DNA from: Macrostomum hystrix
Taxonomy: Eukaryota; Platyhelminthes; Macrostomidae
Direction of reading: 5' to 3'
NCBI GenBank assembly: GCA_950097015.1
Contig: CATNEN010000037.1
Location: 3,997,501 to 4,061,500, forward strand
Length of the DNA stretch: 64,000 nt
Position numbers and translations under genes: made by a program. Numbering within the stretch: the first letter of the stretch is position 1; each line of letters opens with the position of its first letter. The notes below the pieces were generated by a model, which saw nothing but the letters and a program-made list of their open reading frames with translations, was not told the DNA's origin and made no database searches. Positions 57,701-64,000 of the stretch are shown piece after piece.

Positions 57701-60700
57701 TGATCTAGATTGAGAATCCGAATGATCTAGATTGAGAATCCGAATGACACGGATTGAGAATCCAAGTGATCCGGATAGAGAATTCGAATGACCCAGATTG
57801 AGAATCCAAGTGATCCGGATTGAGAATCCGAATGACCCATATTGAGAATCCAAGTGATCCGGATTGAGAATCCAAATGATCCGGATTGAGAATTCGAATG
57901 ACGCAGATTGAGAATCCAAGTGATCCGGATTGAGAATCCGAATGATCTGGATTGAGAATTGAAATGATCTGGATTGTGAATCCGAATGACCCGGATTGAG
58001 AACCCAAATGATCTGGATTGAGAATCCGAATGACCCGGATTGAGAATCCAAATGATCTACATTAAGAATCCAAATGATCTTGATTGAGAATCCAAGTGAT
58101 CCGGATTGAGAATCCGAATGACCCGGATTGAGAATCCAAGTGATCCGGATTGAGAATCCGAATGATCTGGATTGAGTATCGAAATGATCTAGATTGAGAA
58201 TCCGAATGACCCGGATTGAGAATCCAAATGATCTACATTAAGAATCCAAATGATCTAGATTGAGAATCCAATTGATCTAGATTGAGAATCCGAATGATCT
58301 AGATTGAGAATCCGAATGACACGGATTGAGAATCCAAGTGATCCGGATTGAGAATTCGAATGACCCAGATTGAGAATCCAAGTGATCCGGATTGAGAATC
58401 CGAATGACCCATATTGAGAATCCAAGTGATCCGGATTGAGAATCCAAATGATCCGGATTGAGAATTCGAATGACCCAGATTGAGAATCCAAGTGATCCGG
58501 ATTGAGAATCCGAATGATCTGGATTGAGAATCGAAATGATCTGGATTGTGAATCCGAATGACCCGGATTGAGAATCCAAATGATCTACATTAAGAATCCA
58601 AATGATCTTGATTGAGAATCCGAATGATCTAGATTGAGAATCCGAATGATCTGGATTGAGAATCCAAATGATCTAGATTGAGAATCCGAATGATCTGGAT
58701 TGAGAATCCGAATGATCTAGATTGAGAATCCAAATGATCTGGATTGAGAATTCGAATGACCTAGATTGAGAATCCAAGTGATCCGGATTGAGAATCCGAA
58801 TGATCTGGATTGAGAATCCGAATGATCTAGATTGAGAATCCGAATGATCTAGATTGAGAATCCGAATGATCTAGATTGAGAATCCAAATGATCTGGATTG
58901 AGAATTCGAATGACCCAGATTGAGAATCCAAGTGATCCGGATTGAGAATCCGAATGATCTAGATTGAGAATCCGAATGATCTAGATTGAGAATCCGAATG
59001 ATCTAGATTGAGAATTCGAATGACCCAGATTGAGAATCCAAGTGATCCGGATTGAGAATCCGAATGCCCGGATTGAGAATCCAAGTGATCCGGATTGAGA
59101 ATTTGAATGACCCAGATTGAGAATCCAAGTGATCCGGATTGAGAATTCGAATGTCCCAGATTGAGAATCCAAGTGATCCGGATTGAGAATCCAAGTGATC
59201 CGGATTGAGAATCCAAGTGATCCGGATTGAGAATCCAAGTGATCCGGATTGAGAATCCGAATGACCCGGATTGAGAATCCAAGTGATCCGAATTGAGAAT
59301 CTGAATGACCCATATTGAGAATCCAAGTGATCCGGATTGAGAATCCGAATGCCCGGATTGAGAATCCAAGTGATCCATATTGAGAATCCGAATGACCCAT
59401 ATTGAGAATCCAAGTGATCCGGATTGAGAATCCGAATGATCTGGATTGAGAATCGAAATGATCTGGATTGAGAATCCGAATGACCCGGATTGAGAACCCA
59501 AATGATCTAGATTGAGAATCTAAATGATCTAGATTGAGAATCCAAATGATCCGGATTGAGAATCCAAGTGATCCGGATTGAGAATCCGAATGACCCAGAT
59601 TGAGAATCCAAGTGATCCGGATTGAGAATCCGAATGACCCAGATTGAGAATCCAAGTGATCCGGATTGAGAATCCGAATGATCTAGATTGAGAATCCAAG
59701 TGATCCGGATTGAGAATCCAAATGATCTAGATTGAGAATCCAAATGATCCGGATTGAGAATTCGAATGATCCGGATTGAGAATCCAAGTGATCCGGATTG
59801 AGAATCCGAATGACCCGGATTGAGAATCCAAGTGATCCGAATTGAGAATCCGAATGACCCATATTGAGAATCCAAGTGATCCGGATTGAGAATCCGAATG
59901 CCCGGATTGAGAATCCGAATGACCCATATTGAGAATCCAAGTGATCCGGATTGAGAATCCGAATGACCCATATTGAGAATCCAAGTGATCCGGATTAAGA
60001 ATCCAAATGATCTAGATTGAGAATCCAAATGATCTAGATTGAGAATCCAATTGATCTAGATTGAGAATCCGAATGATCTAGATTGAGAATCCGAATGATC
60101 TAGATTGAGAATCCGAATGATCTGGATTGAGAATCCAAATGATCTGGATTGAGAATCCAAATTCTCTGGATTGAGAATCCGAATGATCTAGATTGAGAAT
60201 CCGAATGATCTAGATTGAGAATCCAAATGATCTAGATTGAGAATCCAATTGATCTAGATTGAGAATCCGAATGATCTAGATTGAGAATCCGAATGACACG
60301 GATTGAGAATCCAAGTGATCCGGATAGAGAATTCGAATGACCCAGATTGAGAATCCAAGTGATCCGGATTGAGAATCCGAATGACCCATATTGAGAATCC
60401 AAGTGATCCGGATTGAGAATCCAAATGATCCGGATTGAGAATTCGAATGACCCAGATTGAGAATCCAAGTGATCCGGATTGAGAATCCGAATGATCTGGA
60501 TTGAGAATTGAAATGATCTGGATTGTGAATCCGAATGACCCGGATTGAGAACCCAAATGATCTGGATTGAGAATCCGAATGACCCGGATTGAGAATCCAA
60601 ATGATCTACATTAAGAATCCAAATGATCTTGATTGAGAATCCAAGTGATCCGGATTGAGAATCCGAATGACCCGGATTGAGAATCCAAGTGATCCGGATT

Positions 60701-63700
60701 GAGAATCCGAATGATCTGGATTGAGTATCGAAATGATCTAGATTGAGAATCCGAATGACCCGGATTGAGAATCCAAATGATCTACATTAAGAATCCAAAT
60801 GATCTAGATTGAGAATCCAAATGATCTGGATTGAGAATCCAAATGATCTAGATTGAGAATCCGAATGATCTAGATTGAGAATCCGAATGATCTAGATTGA
60901 GAATCCAAATGATCTGGATTGAGAATCCAAATGATCTGGATTGAGAATCCAAATGATCTGGATTGAGAATCCAAATGATCTAGATTGAGAATCCGAATGA
61001 TCTAGATTGAGAATCCGAATGATCTGGATTGAGAATCCAAATGATCTAGATTGAGAATCCAAATGATCTGGATTGAGAATTCGAATGACCTAGATTGAGA
61101 ATCCAAATGATCTGGATTGAGAATTCGAATGACCTAGATTGAGAATCCAAGTGATCCGGATTGAGAATCCGAATGACCCATATTGAGAATCCGAATGATC
61201 TAGATTGAGAATCCGAATGATCTAGATTGAGAATCCGAATGATCTAGATTGAGAATCCAAATGATCTGGATTGAGAATTCGAATGACCCAGATTGAGAAT
61301 CCAAGTGATCCGGATTGAGAATCCGAATGATCTAGATTGAGAATCCGAATGATCTAGATTGAGAATCCGAATGATCTAGATTGAGAATTCGAATGACCCA
61401 GATTGAGAATCCAAGTGATCCGGATTGAGAATCCGAATGCCCGGATTGAGAATCCAAGTGATCCGGATTGAGAATTCGAATGACCCAGATTGAGAATCCA
61501 AGTGATCCGGATTGAGAATTCGAATGACCCAGATTGAGAATCCAAGTGATCCGGATTGAGAATCCAAGTGATCCGGATTGAGAATCCAAGTGATCCGGAT
61601 TGAGAATCCAAGTGATCCGGATTGAGAATCCGAATGACCCGGATTGAGAATCCAAGTGATCCGAATTGAGAATCCGAATGACCCATATTGAGAATCCAAG
61701 TGATCCGGATTGAGAATCCGAATGATCTGGATTGAGAATCGAAATGATCTGGATTGAGAATCCGAATGACCCGGATTGAGAACCCAAATGATCTAGATTG
61801 AGAATCCAAATGATCTAGATTGAGAATCCAAATGATCCGGATTGAGAATCCGAATGACCCATATTGAGAATCCAAGTGATCCGGATTGAGAATCCGAATG
61901 ATCTGGATTGAGAATCCGAATGACCCGGATTGAGAACCCAAATGATCTGGATTGAGAATCCAAGTGATCCGGATTGAGAATTCGAATGACCCATATTGAG
62001 AATCCAAGTGATCCGGATTGAGAATCCGAATGACCCAGATTGAGAATCCAAGTGATCCGGATTGAGAATCCGAATGATCTAGATTGAGAATCCAAGTGAT
62101 CCGGATTGAGAATCCAAATGATCTAGATTGAGAATCCAAATGATCCGGATTGAGAATTCGAATGATCCGGATTGAGAATCCAAGTGATCCGGATTGAGAA
62201 TCCGAATGACCCGGATTGAGAATCCAAGTGATCCGAATTGAGAATCCGAATGACCCATATTGAGAATCCAAGTGATCCGGATTGAGAATCCGAATGCCCG
62301 GATTGAGAATCCGAATGACCCATATTGAGAATCCAAGTGATCCGGATTGAGAATCCGAATGACCCATATTGAGAATCCAAGTGATCCGGATTAAGAATCC
62401 AAATGATCTAGATTGAGAATCCAAATGATCTAGATTGAGAATGCAATTGATCTAGATTGAGAATCCGAATGATCTAGATTGAGAATCCGAATGATCTGGA
62501 TTGAGAATCCAAATGATCTGGATTGAGAATCCAAATGATCTAGATTGAGAATCCGAATGATCTGGATTGAGAATCCAAATGATCTAGATTGAGAATCCAA
62601 ATGATCTAGATTGAGAATCCGAATGATCTAGATTGAGAATCCGAATGATCTGGATTGAGAATCCAAATGATCTGGATTGAGAATCCAAATTATCTGGATT
62701 GAGAATCCGAATGATCTAGATTGAGAATCCGAATGATCTAGATTGAGAATCCAAATGATCTAGATTGAGAATCCAATTGATCTAGATTGAGAATCCGAAT
62801 GATCTAGATTGATAATCCGAATGACACGGATTGAGAATCCAAGCGATCCGGATTGAGAATTCGAATGACCCAGATTGAGAATCCAAGTGATCCGGATTGA
62901 GAATCCGAATGACCCATATTGAGAATCCAAGTGATCCGGATTGAGAATCCAAATGATCCGGATTGAGAATTCGAATGACCCAGATTGAGAATCCAAGTGA
63001 TCCGGATTGAGAATCCGAATGATCTGGATTGAGAATCGAAATGATCTGGATTGTGAATCCGAATGACCCGGATTGAGAACCCAAATGATCTGGATTGAGA
63101 ATCCGAATGACCCGGATTGAGAATCCAAATGATCTACATTAAGAATCCAAATGATCTTGATTGAGAATCCAAGTGATCCGGATTGAGAATCCGAATGACC
63201 CGGATTGAGAATCCAAGTGATCCGGATTGAGAATCCGAATGACCCGGATTGAGAATCCAAGTGATCCGGATTGAGAATCCGAATGACCCATATTGAGAAT
63301 CCAAGTGATCCGGATTGAGAATCCGAATGCCCGGATTGAGAATCCAAGTGATCCGGATTGAGAATCCGAATGACCCATATTGAGAAAATAAGTGATCCGG
63401 ATTGAGAATCCGAATGACCCATATTGAGAATCCAAGTGATCCGGATTGAGAATCCGAATGCCCGGATTGAGAATCCAAGTGATCCGGATTGAGAATCCGA
63501 ATGACCCGGATTGAGAATCCAAGTGATCCGGATTGAGAATCCGAATGCCCGGATTGAGAATCCAAGTGATCCGGATTGAGAATCCGAATGACCCATATTG
63601 AGAATCCAAGTGATCCGGATTGAGAATCCAAGTGATCCGGATTGAGAATCCGAATGCCCGGATTGAGAATCCAAGTGATCCGGATTGAGAATCCGAATGC

Positions 63701-63802
63701 CCGGATTGAGAATCCAAGTGATCCGGATTGAGAATCCGAAAGACCCATATTGAGAATCCAAGTGATCCGGATTGAGAATCCGAATGACCCAGATTGAGTA
63801 TC
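51715..63802. repeat. 12-kb, 22-bp satellite with a higher-order period of about 2.4-2.5 kb
   Basis: About 550 copies of gattgagaatccaaatgatc plus ta. Variants change positions 13-14 (aatccaa, aatccga, attcga) and the last part (gatctg, gacccg, gtgatccg, gacccata). Some units are one base shorter (gaatgcccg). The rare marker ccggattaagaatcc recurs near 53203, 54937, 57442, 59991 and 62387; the last four are about 2505, 2549 and 2396 bp apart, with long runs of identical unit order between. The array begins 55 bp after the DEG/ENaC exon 1 donor. Open antisense frames of up to about 350 codons follow from the periodicity and are not genes. Confidence 0.95.
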
Positions 63803-63828
63803 TAAAACCTGTGTTAATAGGTCACGTG

Positions 63829-63870
63829 CAATATGGCACCTATATAATATAGAATATAGGAGCCATATTG
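63829..63870. repeat. 17-bp-arm hairpin just right of the satellite
   Basis: caatatggcacctatat is followed after 8 bases by atataggagccatattg, its reverse complement except for one base. It sits 27 bp beyond the last satellite unit. Confidence 0.8.
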
Positions 63871-64000
63871 TCGATCTGAAATTTTTTTAAAGTATTTTTG
63901 ATGCCAAATCGCTAACTGGAGCATCGCATTAGAGAGCATCATAATTATTTTATTGATTCTGCCCCGTCTTAGCTCGTATTTTCGCTAGTGGGCGGTGAAA

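Noticed and set aside
52410-63761. Dozens of antisense ORFs of 78-356 codons rich in SIRITWILN/DSQSGS
   Set aside because: They follow exactly from a 22-bp period that lacks stop codons in those frames; no start context, domain or codon bias beyond the repeat.

Overview
The window is nuclear DNA from a bilaterian animal. It has short spliced genes with GT-AG introns, and families found only in animals: synaptotagmin, a nicotinic-type receptor, a K2P channel, a DEG/ENaC channel and an amidated-neuropeptide precursor. Most of the rest is tandem repeat. The mixture would suit a repeat-rich free-living flatworm or other lophotrochozoan, but nothing in the sequence fixes the species, so that is a low-confidence inference.

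Gene order from left to right: synaptotagmin-4/11 (-, 3413-6673, 4 coding exons); MORN1 (-, 13596-18862, 9 exons); an intronless nicotinic-type cys-loop receptor subunit (-, 20200-21486); a small Shisa/CYYR1-like Cys-rich membrane protein (-, 24149-24523); a neuropeptide precursor with 30 near-identical SGLL-amide peptides (+, 29200-30384); splicing factor SF3B1 (-, 31843-40599, 5 exons, unusually short N terminus); a secreted protein with a PAN-like domain and four C-type-lectin-like domains (-, 42391-45966, 6 exons); a two-pore-domain K+ channel (+, 47283-49933, 4 exons); and the first coding exon of a DEG/ENaC channel (+, 51080-51660). All exon joins given here keep the reading frame across GT-AG junctions. 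Syt4, the receptor, the neuropeptide and the two channels suggest a neuronal or excitable-cell bias, but the genes are unrelated in pathway and there is no operon.

The dominant feature is tandem repetition. At least fifteen different minisatellites are present, each private to its locus, with units of 16-55 bp (and one of 93 bp). They sit in introns of Syt4, MORN1 (three), SF3B1, K2P and DEG/ENaC, and in intergenic DNA; one is the coding sequence of the neuropeptide gene. The largest is a 12-kb 22-bp satellite (51715-63802), with a higher-order period near 2.4-2.5 kb, that begins about 55 bp after the DEG/ENaC exon 1 donor. Several arrays have units that look like splice sites in the sense direction of the host gene. 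A telomere-like (CCCTAA)n tract is translated inside the DEG/ENaC first exon.

Dispersed repeats are a 1-kb foldback element (829-1850), a 365-bp inverted-repeat MITE (12777-13141) and three or four copies of one tRNA-derived SINE. No rRNA, tRNA gene, CRISPR array or prokaryotic feature was seen. The long ORFs inside satellites are explained by periodicity and are not annotated as genes.
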